A stretch of 64,000 nt of DNA from Vombatus ursinus (lineage: Eukaryota; Chordata; Mammalia; Diprotodontia; Vombatidae). Positions 31,062 to 41,450 of this stretch are shown here, in pieces. Every line of letters begins with the position of its first letter. Positions within the stretch are counted from its first letter, which is position 1. The DNA is taken from positions 11,986,589 through 12,050,588 of the forward strand of contig NW_020954608.1 in assembly GCF_900497805.2 (NCBI RefSeq), written 5' to 3'. The notes under the pieces are model-generated. The model worked only from the letters and a program-made list of their open reading frames with translations. It had not been told where the DNA came from and did no database searches. A program made the translations under genes and the position numbers.

Positions 31062-31470
31062 ATCATAGATTTGAGTCAGAAGGTATGTTAGAAGCCTTCT
31101 AGTCCAACCTCATTTTTCAAATGAAGAAACTGAGGCCCACAAAGGTGAAATTATTTGTCAAACCAGAAATAAGTGGCACTATAAGGATTTGAACCAATTT
31201 CTGATTTTGGGCAGTTAGATGATACAGTCTGTTGGCCTGGAGTCAAGAAGACTTGAGTTCAAATCCAGCCTCAGACACTAGCTGTGTGACTCTAGGCAAA
31301 TCACTCAACCCTATTTGCCTTATTTTCCTCATATATAAAATGAACTGGAGAAAGAAATGGCAAACCATGCCAGTATCTTTGCCAAGGAAATCCCAATTGG
31401 GGTTACAAAGAGTCAGATATTACTGAAAAATAACTGAACAACTTCTGATTCTAAATCCACTGCTTAAAGA
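31062..31470 (-). mobile_element. MIR-like relic, antisense, split by a SINE
   Basis: 31062-31206: 'cttctagtccaacctcattt', 'gaaactgaggcccacaaagg', 'aggatttgaaccaatttc'. It resumes at 31443 with 'ttctgattctaaatccactg'. Confidence 0.65.
31207..31442 (+). mobile_element. Mar-1-type CORE-SINE in MIR-like relic
   Basis: Sense copy: 'ttgggcagttagatgataca' head, 'atgccagtatctttgccaag', tail 'ggttacaaagagtcagatat'. Short duplication ttctgatt at 31199-31206 and 31443-31450. Confidence 0.88.
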
Positions 31471-32279
31471 AGGAAGAAAGAGGAAAAAAGAAGGGAGGGA
31501 GGGAGAGGAGGAGGAAAAAGGAAGGAAAACAATGTCTTCTTCTGTGTTTTGACAGGTCTGCCAAAATCAATTGTCAATGAAAAAGGTCCTTTTCCCAAGC
31601 TGCCCATGCCATCCTCGTTCCATCCATTGGATGAAGGTTAAGAATTCCTGGTCTAATCTAAAGAGTAGATTGTACTTCTATCATTCTTGTTCTTTTAGGC
31701 TTATGAAAATTGGATGCTACAACTTTCTCCTTGGCACATCTCCAATGTATTAGCCTCCCCACCCACTCCCTCACTCCCTGAGGAGGCAAGTTGGAAGACA
31801 GCAGTGGGAAGTGAGATTTCAGAAATAGAGAATGGAATGGGAAATCTCTTTGTGGGAAGCTGGAGTGTACTCTGGAGGTTGAAGACCAGTTGGTTAAGGT
31901 AAAGCACAGGGACTGCACATACTAGTGTGAGACATCCAAAAAGTTCTCCCACTCTCCCACAGTTTACACCCTGTTCACTCAGAGTAAACGAACAAATGCT
32001 GACCTTGAAGAAGGTGTAAGAACTGAACCCATGGGAGGAGGGGAGGTTGGATGAGATAATCTCAAAGGTCCCTTTCAGCTCTAAAATGTTCTGATTCTAC
32101 CATTCAGTGCATGATCTTCAATGAAATGAAAAAGCATTTTTATTTCCTTTTTTTTCTGGGGGAGGGAGAGAAATGTCATATACTCTCTAAATATTCATTG
32201 GAGATGGAAGGAAAATGTAACTCCTTATCAAAGGCCATGGTCACTCTGGCTTGCCTGGGCACAGTGGTTCACAGTTAGC
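31471..32279. other. Unassigned; purine tract and a MIR tail
   Basis: 31470-31530 is GA-rich. 32045-32105 has 'aaaggtccctttcagctcta', a MIR-type tail. The rest is unassigned; open frames at 31658-31952 overlap on both strands and show no domain. Confidence 0.45.
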
Positions 32280-32289
32280 AAAAGACTTT

Positions 32290-32563
32290 AAGACAGCTAG
32301 GTGGCATAGTGGATGGAGCATTGGGTCTGGAGTCAGGAAGATTCATCTTCCTGAGTTCAAATCCAGCCTCAGACACTTACTAGCTGTGTGATCCTGGCCA
32401 AGTCACTTAATCCTGTTTGCCTCAGTTTCCTCATCTGTAAAGTGAACTGGAGAAGAAAATGACAAACCACTCCAATATCTTTGCCAAGAAAATCCCAAAT
32501 GGGGTCACAGAGAGCCAAACACAATTGAAACAACTGAACAACAACAACAATAACAACAACAAC
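32290..32563 (+). mobile_element. Mar-1-type CORE-SINE with target duplication
   Basis: Sense copy: 'gacagctaggtggcatagtg' to a long (AAC)n end. Flanks aaaagacttt (32280-32289) and aaaatacttt (32564-32573) differ at one base. Confidence 0.92.
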
Positions 32564-32589
32564 AAAATACTTTCACCTCCATGATTCAA

Positions 32590-32830
32590 GTCAGCAGGTT
32601 CATGCTATGTATCAGGCACTGTGCTAGGTTTTGGGGCTACAAAGACAAATGTGACACAGCCCCTGTTCTCAAGGAGCAAAAACACAACAACTCTGTGAAG
32701 AAGGTTGGGGCAGCTATTAGTATTTCCGTTTTATAGGGGATAAACTGAGGCCCAGGGAGGCCCCATCACACTGCTAGTAAGTGGGGAAGCTGGTATTTTT
32801 ACTCTAAGGCCAGGTAGGGTTCTTTTGGCT
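32590..32830 (-). mobile_element. L2 terminus, then MIR, both antisense
   Basis: 32598-32685: 'tatgtatcaggcactgtgct', 'ggggctacaaagacaaatgt', 'ctgttctcaaggagc' (L2). 32690-32830: 'gataaactgaggcccaggga', 'actgctagtaagtgggga' (MIR). Confidence 0.65.
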
Positions 32831-33281
32831 ACATCCACTACCTCTTAATGCCTAATAATCCACAATTTGGATGAGGGAGGCTGGCCTCCTGTGCCAAGTG
32901 ATACATGACAAACCAATGCTGTACCAGCAACCTCGGGCTCGTGGATGGGAGGCCTGTTCAATAAACACTATTGAGAGGAAATGTGCCTGAGATGGGCCAC
33001 TATGTTTCCTGTTCTCTTTGTTCTCCCCAGAATTAATTTCTCCTTCCAGAGAAAGATTTCGTTTTCAGAAGATGATGCCCTCTCTAGTGAGCTTTCCCTC
33101 ACAGTCATGGCAAAAAAACAAATTAGTCAAAGGAACAATGTGACCTCCTTCAAACAATCTGTCCCTAGTGTGCTCTGACTTCTTTACTGAGCTCTCTCTT
33201 AGAACTAGTGAGGTGTGGGAACAGTATTGAACAGAAGGAGCTAAGGCGCGTACTTCAGAGAGGTGGGGTACCCAAACACTG
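32831..33281. other. Unassigned sequence
   Basis: Nothing recognised; short frames on both strands overlap one another. Confidence 0.4.
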
Positions 33282-33429
33282 TGCTTGGCATTTAAATCCT
33301 TACACAATTTACCTTTCCAGACTTATTCCATGTATCTCCATGTCAAATACTCTACATTCCAGTCAATCAGCCTATTTGCTATTCTCTGGACTCAGCTTTG
33401 TTTCAACCACCAACTACAAGTACTTTGCT
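33282..33429 (+). mobile_element. L2 LINE 3' fragment
   Basis: 'ggcatttaaatccttacaca', 'acctttccagacttattcca', 'ctctacattccagtcaatca', 'tttgctattctctgga' follow the sense L2 3' UTR. Confidence 0.65.
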
Positions 33430-33694
33430 GTTGTTCTTGTTGTTAAGTTGTTTTTTAGTCATGTCCAACTCTCTGTGATCCCACTTGGTGTTTCCTTGGC
33501 AGAAATCCTGGAGTGGTTTGCCATTTCCTTCTCCAGCTCATTTTCCAGATGAGGAAACTGAGGCAAACAGGGTTAAGTGACTTGCCCAGCGTCATACAGC
33601 TAGTGAATCCAGTGAGATTGGATTTCAACTCACGAAGATGAGTTTTCTTAATTCCGGGCATAGCACTCTATCCACTGCACCACGTAGCTTCCCT
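33430..33694 (-). mobile_element. Mar-1-type CORE-SINE, antisense
   Basis: 'gttgttcttgttgttaagtt' to 'ccactgcaccacgtagcttc'. It abuts the L2 piece, whose continuation after 33695 is not certain. No clean target duplication. Confidence 0.87.
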
Positions 33695-34400
33695 AGTCTC
33701 CCACCTATCTTAGTCCTTACCTCCTTTCAAAAATGCTCTGCCTTCAAGATCCTGGACTCTTTAAATTTCTCTCTGATTATTTCCACCTTTCCCTGTTCCT
33801 TACTCTTCTCATACCTCTTTATAGCCTTCATTGTGACCCCTGGTCCCTCAAATCCTCTCTGTTCTCCCAGTCTTATGAATCATGTGATAGCTTCTCTTTT
33901 GCCCCTACTCATTCTTAACCTATGGTCAGTTATGTTGTGCCCTGGATATGTGTCACTTTCCTAGGCCAGAGGGAAGGCCAATTCATGTCTCAGGCAGAGG
34001 AGGTGGGGCCAAATTCAGAGGGAAATTAGTTTATAGTGAAATTCTAGGCAGGGTATCTGTGGACCACCAAATCCAAGGGACTAAAAGGTTTACAAAGGCT
34101 GGTTGTTGGAGCAGGCTCCATTGGGAATTGGGAAATGGGCCAGAGATTAAAAAGCAAAAACAGAGGAAGCTGTGGAGTTGGGCACTTGTCTGATTCTCCA
34201 TCTGATCTGTTCAAATTTGGGGCTCTTTATGGTAGTTCCTTAGCTTCTCCATGTCCTGATGTGCTGCCTGGTCATGATGGGGGCTTCCACAGCTGCTGCC
34301 ATTGGGCCATGAATCCTCACAGTTAAGGGCATCCTCCCCCAATTTGCCACCATGTCTGCTCCCATAACTCTCAACTCCTACCATGCATTTTTCAACTCCA
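33695..34400. other. Unassigned sequence
   Basis: 33695-33860 is pyrimidine-rich and could be decayed L2. The rest is not recognised. Frames up to 108 codons here have no domain features. Confidence 0.4.
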
Positions 34401-34404
34401 GTTT

Positions 34405-34530
34405 CCAACATCAACTTCAAAAAATATTTCCTAAACACCTACTATGTGTAAGGCACTGGTGATACCAAGACAAATAATGAAATGCCCTCTGATGTCAAGG
34501 ACCTTAGAGTTTACTGAGGCAATATAACAC
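34405..34530 (-). mobile_element. L2 3'-end fragment, antisense
   Basis: 'cctactatgtgtaaggcact', 'gatgtcaaggaccttagagt' and the preceding aaatatttcctaaacacc. Confidence 0.7.
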
Positions 34531-34659
34531 ACAGCTAGGTAAATTGAGGAGGGCAATAGTAAACTGTCAAATGCTGCTGGAAGAAATGAAATTGTAATGA
34601 CTGGGTTCGCTGCTGATTGATGCTACTCAACCTTCTCTAGAGTTTCATTTCTGCATGTT

Positions 34660-35225
34660 AATTCTTTTATTTACTCCACTACTCAATAAACTCCCAGTGG
34701 CTTCCTATTACTTCTAGGGTCAAATATAAACTCCTCTGGCATTTAAAGTCTTTATAACCTGACTTCTTTCTACTTTTCCCAGTCTTTTTACAAGTTACTC
34801 CCTTTCACACATTATATGGCTAAGTTATATTGGTCCATTTGCTGTTTCCTACCCATGATGCTCTCTCTAGATTCAATCTCCATTCCTCTTCACTGGCTGT
34901 CCTTCCATGACTGGAACACTCTCTTTCCTTATGTCTACTCCTGGTTTCCTTCAAAATTTAGCTCAAATGCTACCTTCTGCAGGAGACCTTTCCTGATCTC
35001 CTCTGGCTAATAGGCCTTTCCCCTCTAAAGTAATCTTCCATTCACTTGGTACGTATATTGTTTATACCTATTCATGTAGATGTTGTCTCCTCCATTAGAA
35101 TATAAGCCCCTTGAGGGCAGGCACTCTTTTTGCTTTTTCTCTGTATCCTTAGCACTTTACATAGTCTTTGGCAAATAGCAAGCACTTAATAATAATGTTT
35201 GTTGATTATTGATCGATTGACTAAT
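34660..35225 (+). mobile_element. L2 LINE 3' end, long sense copy
   Basis: Best sense L2 copy here: 'cagtggcttcctattactt', 'cctctggcatttaaagtctt', 'tttagctcaaatgctacctt', 'aggagacctttcctgatctc', 'tagaatataagccccttgag', 'gcaaatagcaagcacttaat' and a TGATTGATTG-like terminus. 3' UTR only. Confidence 0.85.
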
Positions 35226-35269
35226 TCTGAGTCTTCATCACACTCTCCATAATGACTGTTTCTGAATTA

Positions 35270-35575
35270 CAAAATTACAGAAAGTGAGAGTTGGAATGGA
35301 CCCTGCAGGTCACCTAATTCAGCCTGTATCCTTTACAACCCTAGCTAACAAGAAGTTATCCAGTCTTCACTTGAGAACTTTTTTTTTAAGGCAATTGGGG
35401 TTAAGTGACTTGCCCCGGTGACAGCTAGCAAGTGTCGAGTGTTTGGTCTGAGGCTGGATTTGAACTCAGGTCCTCCTGACTTCAGAGCTGGTGTTCTACC
35501 CACTGTGCCACCTAGATGCCCCTACTTGAGGACTTCTGATGGAGATTATTCTACCCCCTGTTGAGGGGGAAGACT
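35270..35575 (-). mobile_element. CR1/L3 fragment, antisense, split by a SINE
   Basis: 'gagagttggaatggaccctg', 'gaagttatccagtcttcact' then after the SINE 'gaggacttctgatggagatt' and 'attctaccccctg'. It meets a sense CR1/L3 copy head-on at about 35575. Confidence 0.6.
35380..35523 (-). mobile_element. Poly(A) tRNA-derived SINE, antisense
   Basis: Begins with a T-run, then 'aaggcaattggggttaagtg', 'gagtgtttggtctgaggctg', 'cactgtgccacctagatgcc'. Flanks acttgagaact (35369-35379) and acttgaggact (35524-35534) differ at one base. Confidence 0.9.
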
Positions 35576-35870
35576 AGAGATCATGTCATAGAGGGTTAGA
35601 CTACAGGAACTGGAGCTATTCGGTCTGGAAAAGAGAAGACTTGGAGGGATATGATAACTGACTTCAGAAATCAGACTCCTGATTGGCCTCACAGGACATA
35701 ACAAACTAGAAGCAATTGGTAGAAGCTGCAGAAAGGCAGATTCCATATTGATGTGACATAAATCATATCACTTATATAATTAAAACTCTGCAAAAGTGGA
35801 GTGGGATACTCTGAGAGGTGGTAGATTTCCAGATGGTTTTTTCCAAGCAAAAAACTAGGTGAATAACTAC
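35576..35870 (+). mobile_element. CR1/L3 LINE 3' segment
   Basis: 'gagctattcggtctggaaaa', 'gagaagacttggagggatat', 'gcaattggtagaagctgcag', 'ctgcaaaagtggagtgggat', 'gagaggtggtagatttcc', 'taactacttgtcaggg'. Confidence 0.7.
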
Positions 35871-35889
35871 TTGTCAGGGCATTTCAGTT

Positions 35890-36018
35890 CATTCTACACA
35901 AAACCAAACTGAGTTCCAGCAAGGTTAATTGACACATCCAAGGTCACACAGATAGCAAGAGAGCCAGGATTTGAACCCCGGTCTTTGGACAACAAATCCA
36001 GAGCCTATATGTACTTAT
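35890..36018 (-). mobile_element. MIR fragment, antisense
   Basis: 'cacatccaaggtcacacaga' and 'gccaggatttgaaccccggt'. Confidence 0.65.
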
Positions 36019-36205
36019 ATCTGGCCTCAGACACTTCCTAGCTGTGTAACCCTGGGAAGGTCACTTAACCCTGTTTGCCTCAGTTTCCTCATCTGTAAAA
36101 TGAGCTGGAGAAGAAAATGGCAAATCACTTCAGTCTTTACCAAGAAAATCCCAGATAAGATCGCAAAGATCAGACACCACTGAAAAATGACCAAACAACA
36201 AATAT
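36019..36205 (+). mobile_element. Mar-1-type CORE-SINE, 5'-truncated
   Basis: Lacks the first ~60 bases. Starts 'atctggcctcagacacttcc', then 'cagtttcctcatctgtaaaa' and tail 'ctgaaaaatgaccaaacaac'. Confidence 0.85.
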
Positions 36206-36249
36206 ATAATTATACCATACCGTACTCCAATATGTTATAAGATGTATGA

Positions 36250-36345
36250 GAGCACAACCTTTGTTGTGTCAGTATGTGCAATTTCTGTCATGTAGCATGC
36301 TCCCTTGCACATAGGAGGTGCTTAATAAATATTGACTGGATTCAA
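36250..36345 (+). mobile_element. L2 3' tail
   Basis: 'cttgcacataggaggtgctt' and 'aataaatattgactgga'. Confidence 0.7.
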
Positions 36346-37190
36346 TTGTCCCCCACCCTGGCTTCATGGCCATCAGGCACTTCTGAGATGCTGTTGCTTT
36401 CTCCTTCCCCAAAGATCCTGCAGTTAAAAATGTGATCACTAGAGGTCCCATCAAGACAATGATTGTCCAGCAAAATACCAAATCCAAACCACAGAATGGA
36501 AAAGGACACAGGACAACCCTTAAATCCCCTCGTGTGTGCCTAGTGAGTGCAAATAGAAGCATTTGTGTGAGGGGAAGAGCTCAGTGATCTTGTTCTTAAC
36601 CAGAACGGGGTTTGGTTCTACGAATTCCTGGTTCCATGCAAAAAAATGATCAGCAGGCTGACTAGGTATGCTTGGTTTGTTCAGGGATAGCATCACCTCC
36701 CCCAAATAATATTAGCGTTATTGTCACAGGAGAAATGGGAGGAACAGGACACTTGCTTGAAGGGTTTGTATTTTTCCCCCATTTTAATAGCAGTAAAACA
36801 AAAAGATGGAACGAGTGGGGAAATTACTAAGTTGTATGCGCAGAGGGTGAGGGCGAGTTCCTTCTCCGTTACTGCCACGTCCCAAAGTATCCTTCATGTG
36901 ACTGAGTAATGCTGACTGTCAGAGATAATAAAGGGAGGTTTGAAGAGGCAGCATTTCTCATCTGGCTGTACTCTGCTTTAAGTCAAGCCTGATAGATGAA
37001 AACCTGGATTTACAAAGGTGATGAATTAGTGTGATTCTTTGCTTTACAAAAAAAAAAAGAGATTCACCATAGGGACTTATTTTAAAAGCAAGTTACTTCA
37101 ATGCATTTAACATAGGATTCAGTTCTAAAAAAATATTGACTTATATGTAACTTTTGGGGAATATGCCAACAGTTCAAAGTAAGGGATATT
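36346..37190. other. Unassigned unique sequence
   Basis: No repeat recognised over about 845 bases. 36690-36920 has slightly more CpG (e.g. 'gttgtatgcgcagagggtga'). Frames of 60-97 codons on the minus strand overlap and have no features. Confidence 0.4.
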
Positions 37191-37233
37191 CATATTTCTC
37201 TCTCTATATATTTGCAATTTATTAAAAAAAAAG

Positions 37234-37433
37234 TCTCTCCCACCTCCTCTCTTTCCCTACTCCTCTTTCTTTCTCTCTTTCTCTCTCTCTCTTTCCTCCC
37301 TCCCTCTCTTTCCCCCTCCCTCTCTCTTTTCCTCCTCCTCCTCTTTCTTTTTCTTCTTTCTCTTTTTTTCTCTCTCTCCCTCCCTCTCTTTTTCCCTTTC
37401 CCTCTCCCCGTCTCTCTCCTTCTACTGCCCCAT
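37234..37433. repeat. Polypyrimidine tract
   Basis: About 200 bases nearly all C/T with CTCT, CCCT and TTTC units and few purine interruptions. Frames of Leu/Ser/Phe (plus) or Lys/Glu/Arg/Gly (minus) are artefacts. Confidence 0.95.
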
Positions 37434-37655
37434 GTTTGTTGATTCTCATTTCAAGGATCTTACTAGTGAAGTACAGGGAACATCAAGGTTTCTCCATAGG
37501 TGACTCTCGTTTTGGATGGATTATCTGTCTAACAGCTACAACTCCATGCTTTCCATTATCTCTATAGAGAGGCTCAATCTTTTAAAATATCAAGTCTTAT
37601 ATTCCTTAATATTGAGAGTCAACAGTACGAGAAACATCTAAGTTCTTATAAACGT
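37434..37655. other. Unassigned sequence
   Basis: Nothing recognised. Confidence 0.4.
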
Positions 37656-37659
37656 GACA

Positions 37660-38030
37660 TTTTACAGATCATTTAGTTGAAACTTTCCATTTTTACAGAT
37701 GTGGAAACTCAGGTTTAGAGAAATGAAGTGGCTTTCTTAAGGTCACACAGGTAGAGCCAGAACTAGAACCCAGATTTCCTGATCTTCAGTTCATTGCTCT
37801 TTCTACCAAATCTTTCTACTGTCTTTTAAGGGTCACTCCAAGAAGTGGCAAGGAATGGCGATAAATTGGAAAAAAGTACTGGAAAGCGGGTAACGAGAGC
37901 TTCTCTCATGGGCTAGCCTGTTTGCTGATTTAGCTGTGTGACTTTGAGTAAGTCACTGAGCATCTCTGGGCTGCAGTTTCTTCATCTGTAAGATGATGGC
38001 TATGGACTCTGGCATTTTCTCTTTTTCTCG
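37660..38030. mobile_element. Antisense MIR followed by sense MIR scrap
   Basis: 37660-37815: 'ttttacagatgtggaaactc', 'cttaaggtcacacaggtaga' (antisense). 37920-38020: 'gctgtgtgactttgagtaag', 'gggctgcagtttcttcatc' (sense). Confidence 0.7.
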
Positions 38031-38173
38031 TAAATCAAAGAGGACCCTGTGTCCCCCAGTGATAGTGGTCTTTTAAGTGCAGATTACTTAGGAGAATGCA
38101 ACTGAAAACCTCATCTGAATTCTCTTTATTACACATCCCAAACTTCTGTGAGGGCTTAAGAAAAGGTGATAGT

Positions 38174-38323
38174 GGGGCAGCTAGGTGGTGCAGTGGCCTT
38201 GGAGTCAGGAGGACCCTGAGTTCAAATCTGGCCTCAGACTCATAACACTTTCTAGCTGTGTGACCCCGGGCAAGTCACTTAACCCCAGCTGCCTCACCAA
38301 AAAAAAAAAAAAAAAAAGAAAAG
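38174..38323 (+). mobile_element. Poly(A) tRNA-derived SINE with target duplication
   Basis: 'ggggcagctaggtggtgcag' head (slightly shortened after the A box), 'gagttcaaatctggcctcag', 'gtcacttaaccccagctgcc' and a 19-base A-run. Flanks aaaaggtgatagt (38161-38173) and aaaagctgatagt (38324-38336) differ at one base. Confidence 0.93.
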
Positions 38324-38617
38324 AAAAGCTGATAGTTCTAACCAAGAAACACTTTTTCCATTTTTATAGATGAGGCTCATTGCTGAAGTATTGTTGAGGT
38401 ACCAAATATTTGAAGAGAGAATCATAATTTAAACGCTCAGGGTGAGCGCATATTTAAAATAACCTTATGGTAAATTCTTTGATAAAGTGAGGAATACTCT
38501 TCTCCCCAAATGATCTATTTTGTAAAAATGAATTTATAAAATCCTTATTTGGGAATATGTAGGGCTATCCATGACTTACAATACCTTACTTTAAAATGGC
38601 CCATTCACATAGATCGG

Positions 38618-38821
38618 GAGCATGGGAGGGGAACCTGCGGCCTTGAGGCCACACGTGACCCTCTAGGTTCTCAAGTGCGGCCCTTTAACTGAATCCAAAC
38701 TTCACGGAGCAAATTCCTTAATAAAAGGGTTTGTTCTGTAAAAGTTGGACTCAGTCAAAAGGCCGCTCCTGAGGACCTAGAAGGTCATATATGGCCTGGA
38801 GACTGCAGGTTCCCTACCCTG
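38618..38821. mobile_element. hAT-type palindromic element, full copy
   Basis: Left 'ggaggggaacctgcggcctt' and 'gaggccacacgtgaccctct'. Right 'gacctagaaggtcatatatg' and 'gactgcaggttccctaccc'. Ends are imperfect inverted repeats of the same family as 43000-43203. Non-coding. Confidence 0.8.
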
Positions 38822-38822
38822 G

Positions 38823-38965
38823 ATCAGGGTCTTTTGTGTCATGGACCCTTTGATATTCTGGTGAATCCTATGGACTCCTCAGAACAAAGTTTTTAAATAC
38901 ACAAAATAAAATTCATAATATCACAAAGGAAAACAGTTCACAGACACTAGATTAAGAATTGCTGA
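38823..38965. mobile_element. hAT-type element of the 'aagaacccctg' families
   Basis: 'tcttttgtgtcatggaccct', 'tttttaaatacacaaaataa', 'gaaaacagttcacagaca' and the decayed end 'agattaagaattgctg'. Related to the element at 9043-9240, and it abuts the previous hAT-type copy. Confidence 0.65.
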
Positions 38966-39084
38966 TATAGATGGTTGTTGACTCTGTCCTGATTTCTTCC
39001 CCCTCCTCCCCAACTCACGACTGAACCTACCATGGAGGTCCTGTGGGAAAAAAAAAATGAGTTTTTAAGGAACTTATTACTTAG

Positions 39085-39315
39085 GATAAAAATAACAGTA
39101 ACAATAGATTTGCAAACTGCTTTATAAGTATTATCTCATTTTATCTTCACAGGGAGATGCTATTATTATGTCTACTTTATAGATGAGAAAACTGAGGGAG
39201 GCAGAAGTTAAGTGACTAGTCCAGGGTCACACTGCTTATAAGCATTTGAGGTCATATTTGAATTCAAGTCTTCCTGACTCTAGGTTGAGCACTCTTTTCA
39301 CTGTACCTAGTTGCT
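39085..39315 (-). mobile_element. MIR, antisense
   Basis: 'gatttgcaaactgctttata', 'agatgagaaaactgagggag', 'gtccagggtcacactgctta', 'cactgtacctagttgc'. Confidence 0.8.
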
Positions 39316-39329
39316 TAAGTAAAAGTGAA

Positions 39330-39592
39330 AGGAAAGAGAATAAGCATTTATAAAGTACCTACTATGTGCCAGGTACTGTGCTAGGTACTTTTTACAGTAT
39401 TATCTCATTTGAGCCTCACAACAACCTTGTGAAGTAGGTCCTGTTGCCATCCTCAATTTATAGTTGAGGAAACTGAGAAAAATGGAGGTCAAGTGATTTG
39501 CCCAGGGTCACAGAGTTAGTAGGTGTCTGAGGCTGGATTTGAATCCAGGTCTTCCTGACTCCAGAACCCAGCACACTTTCCAGTGTGCCAAC
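39330..39592 (-). mobile_element. MIR, antisense, full-length
   Basis: 'cctactatgtgccaggtact', 'gagcctcacaacaaccttgt', 'gatttgcccagggtcacaga', 'gatttgaatccaggtcttcc'. A second complete copy directly beside the first, same orientation. Confidence 0.85.
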
Positions 39593-39934
39593 TCACTATT
39601 TCTAAGAGAAAAAGCTGGAATAGAATAGGGGAGCTAAACATCAGGTCAGACTGCCAGGCAGGACTGACTGGACTGTGGGAGATTTCTGCCTCCCTCTCCC
39701 TTGCATCAGTGGTTGATTTTGGGTTAACAAAGCAATCTCCCTTTGGAAATTTAAATATCTGTGGACTGGTTAAGAACCCATCTGTGTGAATCAGTTCAGT
39801 CTGATTGCTTTCCTTCTGACACCTCGCTAAGATGAGGGAATGGGATTTGTGATTGGGAAAGGCAGAGGTTGGCAATTTTGGATCATGGGTAGGCTCCGAC
39901 CTGCTGTCATGGTGGGTGTCAAAACACAGCCCAT
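39593..39934. other. Unassigned sequence
   Basis: Nothing recognised; a 141-codon minus-strand frame (39516-39941) runs through the neighbouring MIR and has no domain. Confidence 0.45.
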
Positions 39935-40095
39935 GAGCCAAATGACATTCCTATCAGATTTTAATGTACTGATGTATTAATAAAAAAAGAAACATAAATG
40001 TGTGGTTTTCTAAGTCAATATTTGGCCTACAGGGATCCTTACATATAGTTTAGGGGTCCTTGTTTCTATCTGCCTTTGACACTGTTGGTTTAGAG
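39935..40095. mobile_element. Probable hAT-type element fragment
   Basis: 'gtgtggttttctaagtcaat', 'cctacagggatccttacata', 'tttaggggtccttgtttcta', 'ctgcctttgacactg'. Same family and orientation as 24540-24834. Confidence 0.6.
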
Positions 40096-40424
40096 CAGTA
40101 TGAGGGTGTGGGATGTAGGGTGAGAAGGATGTCAGGTGAAGGGTACAGAAAGGGAGCGAAAAGGATAACAAAGACCAACGGTCCGTTTCAAAATTGCGCA
40201 TGGGAATCTGCACCCAGAAAAGCAAGGGGAGACTGTACCATGTGGCTCTCTGTTCCCTGACTTGTACCATTACAGTGCAGTTGTATCATGGGTTAAATTG
40301 GCTTGTGTGGGCTAACTGCATAATTTAATCACCATTTAAAATGTTTATATATAGGAAAAAATGTAATCTGAATTCCAAAGGACAGACTTACAAACAAATT
40401 TCTGTAAAGCAGCATATGATACAT
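40096..40424. other. Unassigned sequence
   Basis: Nothing recognised. Confidence 0.4.
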
Positions 40425-40620
40425 GGAGCCCTAAACTTAGAGACAGAAAGAACCTGGAAGATCTAGATTCAAAGCCCACGTCAGACACTTACTAGTTGCG
40501 TGACCCTGGACAAGTCACTTAAAGGCTTCATGCCTCAGTTTCCTCATCTGTAAAATGAGGGGGTTGGACTTTGCGGCCTCTAATATCCCTTTCGGCTCAA
40601 AACCTATAATCCTAGAGCAA
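40425..40620 (+). mobile_element. MIR-type copy
   Basis: 'ttactagttgcgtgaccctg', 'gcctcagtttcctcatctg', 'ggggttggactttgcggcct', 'ccctttcggctcaaaacc'. Confidence 0.8.
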
Positions 40621-40830
40621 CTTTTTCCTAAATTGGGGAGAGCCTATATAAATCCTCAGAGGGGATTTTTTTGATTTGGCTTAATGTGTTCCCCATTTTA
40701 AGTAGAATCAAGGAACATTAGAAAGATTTATGTGTGTTTGTGTGGGAAGCTCAGACAATGCTTTCTCTCTCTGGGTGTCTCTGGCTTTGAATCTATCTCT
40801 ATCTCTCTGTCTGTTTCTGTCTCTCTTCTG

Positions 40831-40833
<3 letters not shown>

Positions 40834-40879
<46 letters not shown>

Positions 40880-40889
40880 NNNNNNNNNN

Positions 40890-40945
<56 letters not shown>
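40834..40945. repeat. (TA)n with 10-N gap
   Basis: Pure TA on both sides of ten N at 40880-40889. Read length is evidently shorter than the array, so its size is unknown. Confidence 0.97.
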
Positions 40946-40947
<2 letters not shown>

Positions 40948-41105
40948 GATTGTGACACTGGGTAAGCCATTTAATCTCCCAGGAGCTAAAAGGAAATTTT
41001 CTAAAGCTCTAAACTGCAGAACAGGGGCTAATCTTCATCCATACCATATGTTCCCTTTCTGGGAATTTTCTATACCAATGAATTCTGAAATCATAGGTTT
41101 AGCTT
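40946..41105 (+). mobile_element. MIR-like SINE with alternative 3' module, copy 3
   Basis: 'gtgacactgggtaagccatt', 'cccaggagctaaaagga', 'tataccaatgaattctgaaa' then tcataggttt. The 5' part may lie beyond the TA array. Confidence 0.6.
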
Positions 41106-41225
41106 TTTATACATATAATGTGTACTTACACACATATAAAAACGCACACACAAATATACATGTGTATTATATGTATGTATATATACATATATACATACAT
41201 ATACACATATAGATACATAAATATG
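41106..41225. repeat. (TACA)n/(ACAT)n degenerate microsatellite
   Basis: 'acacacatataaaaacgcac' passing into atatacatac units. Confidence 0.85.
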
Positions 41226-41329
41226 TATGTCTATTTTCGTTAAGACTTGTTAGTTTGCTGATACAGGGAACTCCTGGTGTGGTCACTTTTCCCATTGGTA
41301 TGGTTCTGCAACTCATCTCGAATGTATTA

Positions 41330-41450
41330 TTGTCTTAGAGAGTTTCCTGAAGAACTGAGCTGTTAAAGAGATTTGTCCATGGATACACCCCCAGGTTTTC
41401 CTGACTCCAAGGCTGACCCTTTTTCTATCTTATCATGTTGCTTCCCACTG
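41330..41450 (-). mobile_element. MIR scrap, antisense
   Basis: 'agatttgtccatggatacac' and 'gttttcctgactccaaggct' end in 'tatcatgttgcttcc'. Confidence 0.45.

Noticed and set aside
36690-36920. Small CpG-containing patch as a promoter
   Set aside because: Too few CpG and no core promoter words or adjacent exon; ordinary variation is enough to explain it.
39516-39941. 141-codon minus-strand frame
   Set aside because: It runs through the head of an antisense MIR and adjoining unique DNA, with no domain features.
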